Of a stretch of DNA of 64,000 nucleotides, positions 35,014-44,821 are shown in pieces (the stretch's first letter is position 1; every line of letters begins with the position of its first letter). Source of the stretch: Procambarus clarkii (taxonomy: Eukaryota; Arthropoda; Malacostraca; Decapoda; Cambaridae); assembly GCF_040958095.1 (NCBI RefSeq), contig NC_091230.1, forward strand, positions 7,077,926-7,141,925. The letters are read 5' to 3'. The translations under genes were made by a program, and so were the position numbers. The notes below the pieces were generated by a model. It saw nothing but the letters and a program-made list of their open reading frames with translations. It was not told where the DNA came from and ran no database searches.

Positions 35014-35958
35014 TTAGTGACGCTGCAATGTTCCACTACAGATTATTCTCTCTTGAACGGTTCTAATGTTCCATCTTCTCACCAGTGAAATATATGTTTA
35101 TTGAAGTGGGAAAGTTTCCAAATAATTCCATATGACAAGCATCATTTAATAACAAATAGGCATCATCAACATATATTTTATAAAAGAACCGCATTAAAGT
35201 GTAAAAGGAAAATCATCATATCAAATGTGTTCATTATGTTATAAAAGTACATAACCCAAATATGGTCTCATAGGAGCCAGGGCTACACCATCTGTTTGAC
35301 ACTACTATTTATTATTGAATAATACTCCTTAACAGCAGCTTTAATTTGGCTTTACAAATACCAACAACATTATAACATTATCTGAATTAGAAGACAAAAT
35401 ATGAAAGCAAATGTCAATAGTTTCATGCAATGGAACATTTGTAAATAATAGTTTCACATATAAACAAACATAACCGCCTGCAGGTTGTGGCCCAAACTGA
35501 CCAGACACTTAAAGTCCATTAAAGTTTTAACGGAAAATTAACTGTCAAAGAATATAAAATAAAAATAAAAAAATTTCAAATTATAATTGAATGTTCCACT
35601 GACTATATTTCACCCTAATGGGTGAAATTGGCACCCATTTCACCCAATATACCAGATGAAGTCTTCACCAGAGGAAGATTACACTGTATACCAGGAAAGG
35701 AACCTGAACTAAATAGAATAGAATAACTATCATCAGACTTAAAATATTTATTATTTAAATCGAGTAAAGTTCTGTTAAGTTAGTCTTCTCGTGTAAGTGT
35801 GAATATAAGTACCAACACCAAGTTCGGTACACTTGTAAACCTAGTGTACCCAAGTGTCCACACCAAAATGTACAAAGTGTCATATTAACCTTGTTTACAT
35901 TATAAGATTTATTAAAAGCCAGACTCCACTCACTCTATCTCCGTAACGATGTATTTTT
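35014..35958. other. AT-rich spacer, nothing recognised
   Basis: About 940 bp without a credible frame, repeat unit or RNA-like block. 35595-35650 has a short local duplication (TTTCACCC and CACCCATTTCACCC). Confidence 0.55.
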
Positions 35959-36031
<73 letters not shown>

Positions 36032-36150
36032 GTCATTTATTCACAAGAAGGTACAATGGGTTGGGGAGATTACATAAGATTGGTATTTGTACATTCTTGC
36101 AAAGCCACTAACACGCAGTGTTTCGGGCAGCTCCTTAATCTAACACATCA
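35959..36150 (-). repeat. Dispersed repeat with (ATT)n tail, minus orientation
   Basis: (AAT)n at 35959-36030 followed by GAAGGTACAATGGGTTGG, AAGATTGGTATTTGTACATT and CTAACACGCAGTGTTTCGGG. This is the reverse complement of 5225-5350, tail included. The simple-sequence tail is longer here. Confidence 0.8.
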
Positions 36151-36887
36151 GGTAAGACGAAAAGTACATTGTAGCAGGGATATACATATATATAAATATA
36201 TATAACTACAATATAAATTGGCAGAGGTGATTACACTGGTGAAGATATATGTCTTAAGTACAAATATTACAGTAGTACAGATAGAGTTTATCAGCCTTTA
36301 AATTATTCATTTTTGTAATGAACCACAAAGGCATTCTAGACACAAAATGATTAACAAAATTGATTGTCTTACTCAACAACCCAAAAGACAAGAATTAATA
36401 TTTAAGGAAGATAATTTCCAATTATGAACCTTTTTTTTTTAACATTTCTAGTCATTATTTTGTATAATCTCTTGCGAACGAAACAGAATAATTAAGTGTA
36501 AAAGAGACGTTCATCTGGACTTTAAACTTTTCCTGTCTACCTGGAGGTTCTCCGCCTAGGTGGACACTTTCTTGTCTACCTGGAGGTTCTCCGTCCAAGC
36601 GGACACGGACATGTATACCAGCCATAGCCAACGAGGAATACGTATACATATATACGTCAGCGGCGTAGCCACGTTCTAAAGTTCACACCAAAAAGGCGCC
36701 ATCACACAGCAAATCATTTTAAACAAAATACATTGATAATGTGTTTAAAATATAAACCAAAGGAAGGTAAAGTTTTATAGGAAAGCATAATTGTTATTTT
36801 GTTTTATATTTAAAAAGCTTTACAGTAAGCTCATCAATAACAAAACATAATTAATCATGCGTGTTATTCAATTATTACTGTTAGGGT
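36151..36887. other. AT-rich spacer with a 42-bp tandem duplication
   Basis: No gene recognised. 36528-36606 contains two copies of a 42-bp segment (TCTACCTGGAGGTTCTCCG in each) with several differences. Confidence 0.55.
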
Positions 36888-37105
36888 GGTCATCTGAGAT
36901 GTCCACGATTGCTGAGAGCTGGCAGGGTGTTGAGCTAGGATGTCCATAATGGCTGAGAGCTGTTAGGGTGGTCAGCTGAGTTGTCAACAATGACTGAGAG
37001 CTAGCAGAGTATTCAACCAAGTGTGCCACAGTGGTTGAGGAATGGCTGGGTGCTCAGCCGAAGGATTCTACGTGGTTGAAGACTGCCAGGAAGGTGAAGT
37101 CTTGC
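36888..37105. repeat. Degenerate 41-42-bp tandem repeat (about 5 copies)
   Basis: Units carry GGGTGGTCAGCTGAG, TGTCCAC(G/A)ATGGCTGAGAGC and decay progressively rightwards (GTGGTTGAGGAATGGCTGGG). It looks like a minisatellite that stopped being homogenised. Confidence 0.7.
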
Positions 37106-37630
37106 AGGAAGATCAAGTGAAGTTTTTATAAGCATTGAAGGCGTTCAGGTGGCGGATGGTCGCCGTGTGCAGGAAGTTGTACTGTTCCTGTGGAGTTTAC
37201 ACAACACATTATCTCAAGTAGTTTATGTATTTCCTTCCCCTTCACCAACCATAATACAACATGCTCGGAATTTTCATATATTCTGTCTATTTACTATATA
37301 TACATAAAATATTTTATTATAAATTATAACGTCACTACCAACAGTGTCAATAGTTCACACCCAAAAATTATTGAGCTTTACTTAAAAGCCTTAAAGTCTT
37401 CACAAGTCTGAGAACATCAACCGATTATCACAATGTATTATTTAGCGGCATCAACAAAGTTTCCTATTAATGTTACATCTAAGAAAGATGAATGTAAAAC
37501 AGCTCCATGCAACCTTCTCAATAAATTCTGCCAAACAGAAATACTTATTTTTCATCATTTAAGTTTGTATACAGTAAAACAAATAGATATAAAGATAACT
37601 ATTTCACACTCATTGAGAAGTAAAGAAAGT
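37106..37630. other. AT-rich spacer, nothing recognised
   Basis: No domain, RNA or repeat recognised. Short frames at 37190-37411 and 37433-37672 are unsupported. Confidence 0.5.
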
Positions 37631-38722
37631 GGCAGAGATCCCCCAGTGTGGCAGAGAGGTCACATAGTGTAGAAGAGAGAGTTGTCACACAGTGTGGGAG
37701 AAGAGAGAGTGGTCACACAGTGTGGGAGAAGAGAGAGCGGTCACACAGTGTGGGAGAAGAGAGAGTGGTCACACAGTGTGGGAGAAGAGAGAGCGGTCAC
37801 ACAGTGTGGGAGAAGAGAGAGTGGTCACACAGTGTGGGAGAAGAGAGAGTGGTCACACAGTGCGGGAGAAGAGAGGGTGGTCACACAGTGTGGGAGAAGA
37901 GAGAGTGGTCACACAGTGTGGGAGAAGAGAGAGTGGTCACACAGTATGGGAGAAGAGAGAGCGGTCACACAGTGTGGGAGAAGAGAGAGTGGTCACACAG
38001 TGTGGGAGAAGAGAGAGTGGTCACACAGTGTGGGAGAAGAGAGAGTGGTAACACAGTGTGGGAGAAGAGAGGGTGGTAACACAATATTAGAGAGTGGTCA
38101 CACAGCGTAGGAAAGTGGTCACACAGTGTGGAAGAGTGGTCACGCAGTGTGGGGGAGTAGTCGCACAGTGTGGGAGAGTGGTCGCACAGTGTGGGAGAAG
38201 AGAGAGCGGTCACACAGTGTGGGAGAAGAGAGAGTGGACACACTGTGTGGGAGAAGAGAGAGTGGTCACAGTGTAAGAGAAGATAGAGCGGTCAAACAGT
38301 GTGGGAGAAGAGAGAGCTGTCACACAGTGTGGGAGAAGAGAGAGAGTGGTAACACAATGTGGGAGAAGAGAGAGTGGCCATACAGTGTGGGAGAAGAGAG
38401 AGTAGTCACACAGTGTGGGAGAAGATAGAGCGGTCACCCAGTGTAGGAGAAGAGAGAGTAGTCACACAGTGTGGGAGAAGAGAGAGCGGTTACACAATGT
38501 GGGAGAAGAGAGAGCGGTTACACAGTGTGGGAGAAGAGAGAGTGGTAACACAGTGTGGGAGAAGAGAGAGCGGTTACACAGTGTGGGAGAAGAGAGAGCG
38601 GTCACACAGTGTGGGAGAAGAGAGAGCGGTCACACAGTGTGGGAGAAGAGAGAGCGGTTACACAGTGTGGGAGAAGAGAGAGCAGTCACACAGTGTGGGA
38701 GAAGAAAGAGCGGTCATACAGT
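37631..38722. repeat. 28-bp minisatellite (about 39 copies)
   Basis: Unit of 28 bp containing GTGGTCACACAGTGTGGGAG and AAGAGAGA. 38085-38195 holds shortened units lacking the AAGAGAGA part. The right half is enriched in the variant GCGGTTACAC. Frames of up to about 140 codons are artefacts. Confidence 0.97.
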
Positions 38723-39180
38723 TCACACTCGTCTAAATCAGCTGGTTTTCTTTTAAAACTGTAAGGTTATTAAAATTCTAAATCAAACTATGTTAGGTTA
38801 GGAGAGGCTTGATCAGTCTATTCTAGGTTATTGCTTGAGTGGGTTGTGTTAGGTTACGTTGCGAAAGTTAGGATTCATTTCATACAATTAGACCTGTCGT
38901 CGACCGTCTTGTAGAGGAAAGTAGATGCAGGAGAGAAAAATTTTCACTACGAAACATACGTCTTGAGAAGATGGAAGAGGAACATAATGAGGTGCAGGAG
39001 TGAGAAGTCTTCATGTGAGAGAATGAATTACCAGCGAGCTTATAAATGAGTGGTAGTGAGTGTACTCATTTATGGTAGTGAGCTATCAGAAAATAGCACG
39101 GTGGCCGCAGTAGCAAATTTCATAAGGAAACTTCACCCATAATAATAGGTAGAAATCCTAAAAAGGTAAAATCAACTTAT
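38723..39180. other. Spacer, nothing recognised
   Basis: Contains a few TTAGGTTA motifs near 38790-38850 but no gene. The left edge of the Gypsy LTR may lie here. Confidence 0.45.
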
Positions 39181-41565
39181 TGAGTGGCGGAGTACTGGCA
39201 GGAGTTTGTGGTCAGTCGGCTACGACCCTTCAACCATCTGTGTGTACAGAGGCCTCCACCTGTTACGTCACGAGGCACCACGTGACCCAAGGAACACTTG
39301 TGATTCATGGCGCCTCCCTGAGCCTACTATCTGATTGGCTCTTTCAAAAAAAGAAGGGACAGTGAGGAAGCGGGAGGCTAGGCTGCCCAGGACACCGGAC
39401 AGGCATTCTGTCTTGTGTCGCGACACCTGTGAGACGTGGTTCTTTGGTTACGGCCACAACTAGAGAGTTGTCACGTCTAAACGCGACACTAAGCTCATCT
39501 CGCTATCTTTGTTCCGACAACGCGAGTCATTCTACAGAATCTGGGTTTTGGAACGATAGGAATTACTATATTACGAGCGAAAAGAGATATATAGAGATTT
39601 TGTACAAACGTGTGATCTCAGCAGAGTGATAAAGACTGCAGTGTTAAGATCCGTGATCGTCGTCAGCATCTGTAGCGATCCGTCAACATATTGCTATGAT
39701 AGCTGACTAGATGGGAATAAGCAAAGGTTTCCCAGAGATCTATGATTCCTTCGGAATACATTAGGCTAATTACAGTTATCTTTGTGGACATAAAAATTTT
39801 CCCCCAAACCGTGCCTCCGAGCGTGGTGTTCAGCTCACTTTTAGAGCGAGCAAATTTCATCCATACGGGAGGGACGCTACCCACTCTCGCCTCACCAGTG
39901 TCACCCAGTGCTCTGCGCCGTGGTGCTCGATTTGAACAGCCGACATCGTCGCCTGTCCATCAGCAGGTCATCCTCCACGTTGTCACGCAAGTCCCCCAGG
40001 TGCAAAAATTGCTGAGTTGGACCTTCAATCAACTGCAGAATTAATCACTGTATGTATGAGGAGAGATTGAATGGGAAGGCCGGTCTATTAATGTGATTAC
40101 TCATAAAATTATCTCTGTGTTGTTTGTGCTGAGTTCCTAGTCTTGACTTTACATCAACTTTTCGACTTGACGTTGTCCATTAGCACCTGTACAGGTGAGG
40201 GAAGCGTTGTCGAGGAACTCACGTGTAAAGGACGATTACAGTAAGTCTGTGGGATTACTGTGATTCAGTCTCTGTTGTTGTAAATATGTTACACATATTT
40301 ACACATTTATTCAGGTTGCACTATTCTGTTGAAGTTGAAGTGCGGTTCAATACATACCAACACTGTAAAATTCCATATGTATACCTGTATCTCTTTTCAG
40401 GGGAAAATCAGTCTTGAGCTGTTAAGAAGTGTGATTGCAGGGTAAAATGTTACTGTGTTTTCTGAATTGTCTGCATAACAAGAATTTATTTGATCTTTTA
40501 TTATTTAAATTGAAGGATCAGTGTTTCATCATTGAGATTAGCTGTCCGTTGAGGCAGTATAATTAGCGAAGTTAGAACAGTGTTGACTGATTCTTGTTTG
40601 ACAAGCTATCGTGTGTGATAGCGTAGTGTTAACGTAATTCGTCTTCATTAATTATCTGTCCGCATGACAATAATTTATATAATGGCTTACTGATTGTTTA
40701 ATTGAGTAACACAATAATTACTGTAGAGAATTATTGTTTTATTGATTGTCTGTAGTGACAGAGTAATTAACGTAAATTATTTTTGATTGTTTGAATGACA
40801 TCTAACAGGAATTAACATTAATTGTTTTGTTTTGATTGAATTTATTGAAGTCAATTGTTTTGGCCTGTGATAGAACGATTAATTATTTTGATTGCCGTCC
40901 TTAGAGACATGTGTTAACGTAATTTAGTTCTTTACCGAAGACTGTCTCAGTGACCAGCCTGGCGGTGTTTGTTGTTTATTAATTGTTTTGCAGCAATTGT
41001 TTTGATTGCATTTTTTGAGTACAAGTGAGCACCCACTTGTTCAGTCTAGTTCTTTGTATCAGCCCAAAGCGGCAAGGACAGGAATCTGTCCTATATTTAT
41101 CTGTTTGAATTTGTGTCACTGACAGACAATTAACGTAACGTTAAACTGAATGTGCTTTGGATTAGTATTAGGTTTTTGTTAATAAATTGTTTTGTTGCCA
41201 AGAAAAGTGTCTTTATGTCAATACCTTTCAACAATATTGACGCCCATGTTTCAAGCTCCATCAAATTTCTTTTCTCTTGCTTTTAACAAAGGCCTGCTTC
41301 TGGATTCGAACCTGATTTATAGACATTACCACTGAATACAAATTCGGTGTGAGGACCCATTAGTTACCTCTTTTGATTGTCACAACAATAGAGGAGCTAT
41401 GACCTAGTGGATAGCAGATTCAAGCAGTTGGACCCCAGAGGCTGCTCTCGCCTGTTATTCCAGTCATTCGAAGTATAATCTTGACATCTGGCACTTATGT
41501 GTTGGCTCTGTGCAGTCCTCCTGACTGGGTTCACTTAACAGTGTTAAATAATAGGAAATCTCACA
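39181..41565 (+). repeat. Probable Gypsy LTR / 5' region (left edge not located)
   Basis: Called from its right end: CTCACA at 41560-41565 followed by a primer-binding site and gag. The left part has promoter-like elements (TTACGTCACG at 39263, CACGTGAC at 39279, CTGATTGGCT at 39331). 40590-41000 has loosely periodic ATTGTTTTGATTG / TTAACGTAA motifs. No second LTR is inside the window, so the length is unknown. Confidence 0.5.
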
Positions 41566-41567
41566 TC

Positions 41568-41584
41568 TGGCGCCCAACGTGGAG
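41568..41584 (+). promoter_or_regulatory. Retrotransposon primer-binding site
   Basis: TGGCGCCCAACGTGGAG two bases after the LTR end. TGGCGCCCAACGTGG is the complement of a tRNA-Lys 3' end used as primer by many retroelements (established knowledge). Its position between LTR end and gag supports the assignment. Confidence 0.8.
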
Positions 41585-41705
41585 CTATGCAACTTGAGTT
41601 TGAGCCCCATGAGCAAACACTTGAGTAAAGTAGACATTGTTGCAGTGTTTGAGTGGGAATCAGTACTGTTGAAGGTTGTGGTTGTTCACTGTTGTCATCA
41701 GTTAG

Positions 41706-41876
<171 letters not shown>

Positions 41877-43165
41877 ATGTCTGAAACTCTCAAGGTCAGG
41901 TACTTGGAAATTTATGTTGCTTTCCAAGGCTGCGTGCTAGTGGACTATGACAGCCTCACTGAAGAAGAATGTCAAGTGGAGGTGTGTAGGTACCAAGCTA
42001 GAGTGCAACATATGTTGCAAGGGAGCACTCAGGAGTTGCCTGGATTGCATGATGCAAGCTTTTACACTGTGGAGGAAGTCAGTGAAAGCAAACATGGGAA
42101 GGAGGACTTCCCAGTGGATGACAACGTTGTTGTCAGGGGGTGTCAGATGGTGTGACAGCTAGTACACCCTGGAAACAGGATGAGGAATCGAGACCTCAGT
42201 CCAGGATTCAAGTTGAGCCCCTCAGCAAAGGGAGTATTTCATCTGTAGACAGACAGATGCAGGAACTTCTCTCCAGGGGCCTGGTAGCCTGGTGGATAGC
42301 GCGCAGGACTCGTAATTCTGTGGCGTGGGTTCGATTCCCGCACGAGGCAGAAACAAATGGGCAAAGTTTCTTTCACCCTGAATGCCCCTGTTACCTAGCA
42401 GTAAATAGGTACCTGGGTGTTAGTCAGCTGTCACGGGCTGCTTCCTGGGGGTGGAGGCCTGGTCAAGGACCGGGCCGCGGGGACACTAAAGCCCCGAAAT
42501 CAACTCAAGATAACCTCAAGATAACCAGGATGGGGAGTGGACAACCCCAGGAGGGAATTCCCTATTGCAGAGCTGAGAGATCAAGCCGAGGGTCTGGATC
42601 TCCAGGATGACAAGAAAGCCAGCTATATAGCTGACATGTGGATTTTTTAGCAGAGCAGGTTAAGCAGAGAAAGGATTGCTGTCTTGCACGCGCAAGCAGT
42701 TAACACTGCTCAGATGCCACCACTTAGCCCAGCCATTCAGACAGGGCAAGGTTAAGATGCCACGCATGGAACCATTTGATGAAAAGGTCGACTCGATGGA
42801 TGCATACATCCGACACTTTGAACGAATGGTTTCCGATGCAGAATAGAAGAAAACATTCTAGGCAGGAGCTCTTGTGACTTTAGTGAAAGGCCGTGCTCTA
42901 GAGATTTACCATGCATTGGGGCCCCAGCAGCATTGTGAAGTTGATGCCCTAAAGATCGCCTTAATGAAGGGCTTTAGCATTTCAGCTGATGGAATGATGT
43001 AATCAGAATTACAGTGTATCTGCAGTTGGGGCAAACGGTGTTGAACTACTTTACCCTTCACCCGAGTGCTTGGGGGTCACTTGTAAAAAACTTGGCCTGG
43101 GTTCAGGACTTCCAGACTTGCTGTGATTTCAGGAGAAGTCCGGTGTTAAAACTTTTAACAAGTCA
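41877..43165 (+). pseudogene. Gypsy gag, disrupted by a SINE and stops
   Basis: Starts at ATG 41877 (SETLKVRYLEIYVAF, LTEEECQVEVCRYQ). A frameshift near 42140 moves to the frame with RQMQELLSR, then a SINE occupies 42278-42524. The capsid-like part follows (PRMEPFDEKVDSMDAYIRHF at about 42770, TLVKGRALEIYHAL at about 42890, ALMKGFSISADG at about 42960, VLNYFT at about 43035), the pattern of a Gypsy Gag core domain. TAG stops at about 42844 and 42857 replace Trp or similar codons. No protease or pol follows; the element is cut off near 43165 by a tRNA-like segment. Confidence 0.75.
42278..42524 (+). mobile_element. tRNA-derived SINE (Thr-like head) with LINE-B tail
   Basis: Head: box A region TAGCCTGGTGGATAGCG, an anticodon-like stem-loop CAGGA-CTCGTAA-TTCTG (anticodon CGT, Thr-like), and box B GGGTTCGATTCCCGC. 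Body to about 42450; tail GACCGGGCCGCGGGGACACT then two TCAAGATAACC repeats. CCAGG flanks it at 42273-42277 and 42525-42529. The tail matches the 3' end of LINE-B at 27731-27798, the expected signature of a SINE mobilised by that LINE. Confidence 0.88.
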
Positions 43166-43246
43166 GTGATGGTACAGTGGTAAAGTATGTGGCTGGCAAT
43201 GTCTTGGTCGCGGGGTTCGTGTCGCCTCACAACCAAAGTGGGGTTT

Positions 43247-43255
<9 letters not shown>
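43162..43255 (+). mobile_element. Degenerate tRNA-like SINE head with (ATT)n tail
   Basis: Box A-like TGATGGTACAGTGGTAAAG and box B-like GGGGTTCGTGTCGC 35 bp downstream, followed within 30 bp by a long ATT repeat. A short tRNA-headed retroposon is the simplest reading; a decayed tRNA gene is less likely. Confidence 0.5.
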
Positions 43256-43290
<35 letters not shown>

Positions 43291-43312
43291 TTTAATTATT
43301 ATTGTTAATATA

Positions 43313-43343
<31 letters not shown>

Positions 43344-43430
43344 GTAGTAGCAGTAGTGGTAGTAATAGTAGTAGTAACAGTAGTAGTAGTAACTGTAGTA
43401 GTAGTAGTAGTTGTTGAAATAGTAGTAATA
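43247..43430. repeat. Compound (ATT)n-(AGT)n microsatellite
   Basis: ATT repeats to about 43343 switch to AGT/AGC/GGT trinucleotide repeats to about 43430. Confidence 0.95.
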
Positions 43431-43620
43431 GAAGTGGTAAATTTTTTATTTATATAATAAATATATGTTATTATTAATTATAATTTATATATTATAATCA
43501 AAATAATATTCAAGACTGTTATATCATGTAAGGTTTATTTCCTACAATTTTAGAATAACACATTTAATGTAGCCCTAAATAGATCTTTCAAGACCATAAA
43601 CAGTGATAAATGGGTCTTAC
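43431..43620. other. AT-rich intronic spacer downstream of exon B
   Basis: AT-rich, no gene. On the minus strand it follows the GTAAG donor of the exon at 43621-43685. Confidence 0.5.
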
Positions 43621-43685
43621 CGTGAGGAAGATGGTGACGGGTGTCCAGCTTGTCACTGATGGTGAGGCCGGCCTCTGTGTGGGAC
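43621..43685 (-). CDS. Putative host exon B (65 bp) of an unidentified membrane protein
   Basis: On the minus strand a pyrimidine-containing CACCCTACAG acceptor precedes GTCCCACACAGAGG, and the segment ends at CACG followed by GTAAGA (donor at 43616-43620). Length 65. Exon A ends two bases into a codon; joined here, the frame stays open and reads on as SHTEAGLTISDKLDTRHHLP, a hydrophilic and plausibly cytoplasmic tail. The other two phases contain a stop or a low-complexity reading. No family recognised. The acceptor is also the first unit of the adjacent 45-bp array. The support is splice consensus plus phase agreement only. Confidence 0.5.
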
Positions 43686-44712
43686 CTGTAGGGTGAAGCA
43701 CAGGGTGAATGTGTAAACAGTGTGTGGGACCTGTAGGGTGACACACAGGGTGAATGTGTAAACAGTGTGTGGGACCTGTAGGGTGAGGCACAGGGTGAAT
43801 GTGTACACACTGTGAGAGACCTGTAGGGTGACACACAGGGTGAATGTGTACACACTGTGTGGGATCTGTAGGGTGACACACAGGGTGAATGTGTACACAC
43901 TGTGAGAGACCTGTAGGGTGACACACAGGGTGGGACCTGTAGGGTGACACACAGGATGAATGTGTACACACTGTGTGGGACCTGTAGGGTGACACACAGG
44001 GTAAATATGTACACACTGTGTGGAACCTGTAGCGTGACACACAGGGTGAATGTGTACACACTGTATGGGACCTGTAGGGTGACACACAGGGTGAATGTGT
44101 ACACACTGTGTGGGACCTGTAGGGTGACACACAGGGTGAATGTGAACACACTGTGTGGGACCTGTAGGAAGAGGCACAGGGTGAATGTGTACACACTGTC
44201 TGGGATCTGTAGGGTGACACACAGGGTGAATGTGTACACACTGTGTGAGACCTGTAGGAAGAGTCACAGGGTGAATGTGTACACACTGTGTGAGACCTGT
44301 AGGAAGAGGCACAGGGGGAATGTGTACACACTGTGTGGGACCTGTAGGGTGACACACAGGGTGAATGTGTACACACTGTGTGGGACCTGTAGGAAGAGTC
44401 ACAGGGTGAATGTGTACACACTGTGTGGGACCTGTAGGGAGACACATAGGGTGAATGTGTACACACTGTGTGGGACCTGTAGGGTGACACACAGGGTGAA
44501 TGTGTACACACTGTGTGAGACCTGTAGGGAGACACACAGGGTGAATGTGTACACACTGTGTGAGACCTGTAGGGTGACACACAGGGTGAATGTGTACACA
44601 CTGTGTGGGACCTGTAGGGTGACACACAGGGTGAATGTGAACACACTGTGTGGGACCTGTAGGAAGAGTCACAGGGTGAATGTGTACACACTGTGTGGGA
44701 CCTGATGTGACA
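43686..44712. repeat. 45-bp minisatellite carrying the 3' splice site (about 23 copies)
   Basis: Period 45 (for example CCTGTAGG at 44341 and 44386). On the minus strand each full unit contains CCCTACAG followed by GTCCCACACAG, identical to the exon B acceptor and its first 11 exonic bases, then TGTGTACACATTCACCCTGT. Variants replace the GGTGACACAC part (GAAGAGTCAC, GAAGAGGCAC, GGAGACACAC). Long frames on both strands are artefacts of a period divisible by 3. Confidence 0.97.
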
Positions 44713-44821
44713 CACAGGGTGAATGTGTAAACATTGCCCACAGTTGTTTAGGGCTGATGCATCCTGTCTTATGTGGCAATATTTCTTTGACTTGGTTTAC
44801 CTTATGATATTAGTTTATTAA
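44713..44821. other. Unique spacer between the two intronic arrays
   Basis: About 110 bp with no repeat identity after a final partial 45-bp unit; pyrimidine-poor on the minus strand. It separates the 45-bp and 20-bp arrays. Confidence 0.6.

Noticed and set aside
39181..40044. Short plus frames at 39180-39365, 39429-39629 and 39742-40044 as host exons
   Set aside because: No splice-site pairs of consensus quality; the region is better explained as LTR sequence leading to the PBS at 41568.
42278..42360. A functional tRNA-Thr gene
   Set aside because: The cloverleaf is imperfect and the sequence continues into a SINE body with a LINE-type tail and flanking duplication.
43550..44741. Cys/His/Pro-rich frames of 230-375 codons across the 45-bp array
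   Set aside because: Several frames on both strands are open at once; only the exon B part at 43621-43685 has splice support.
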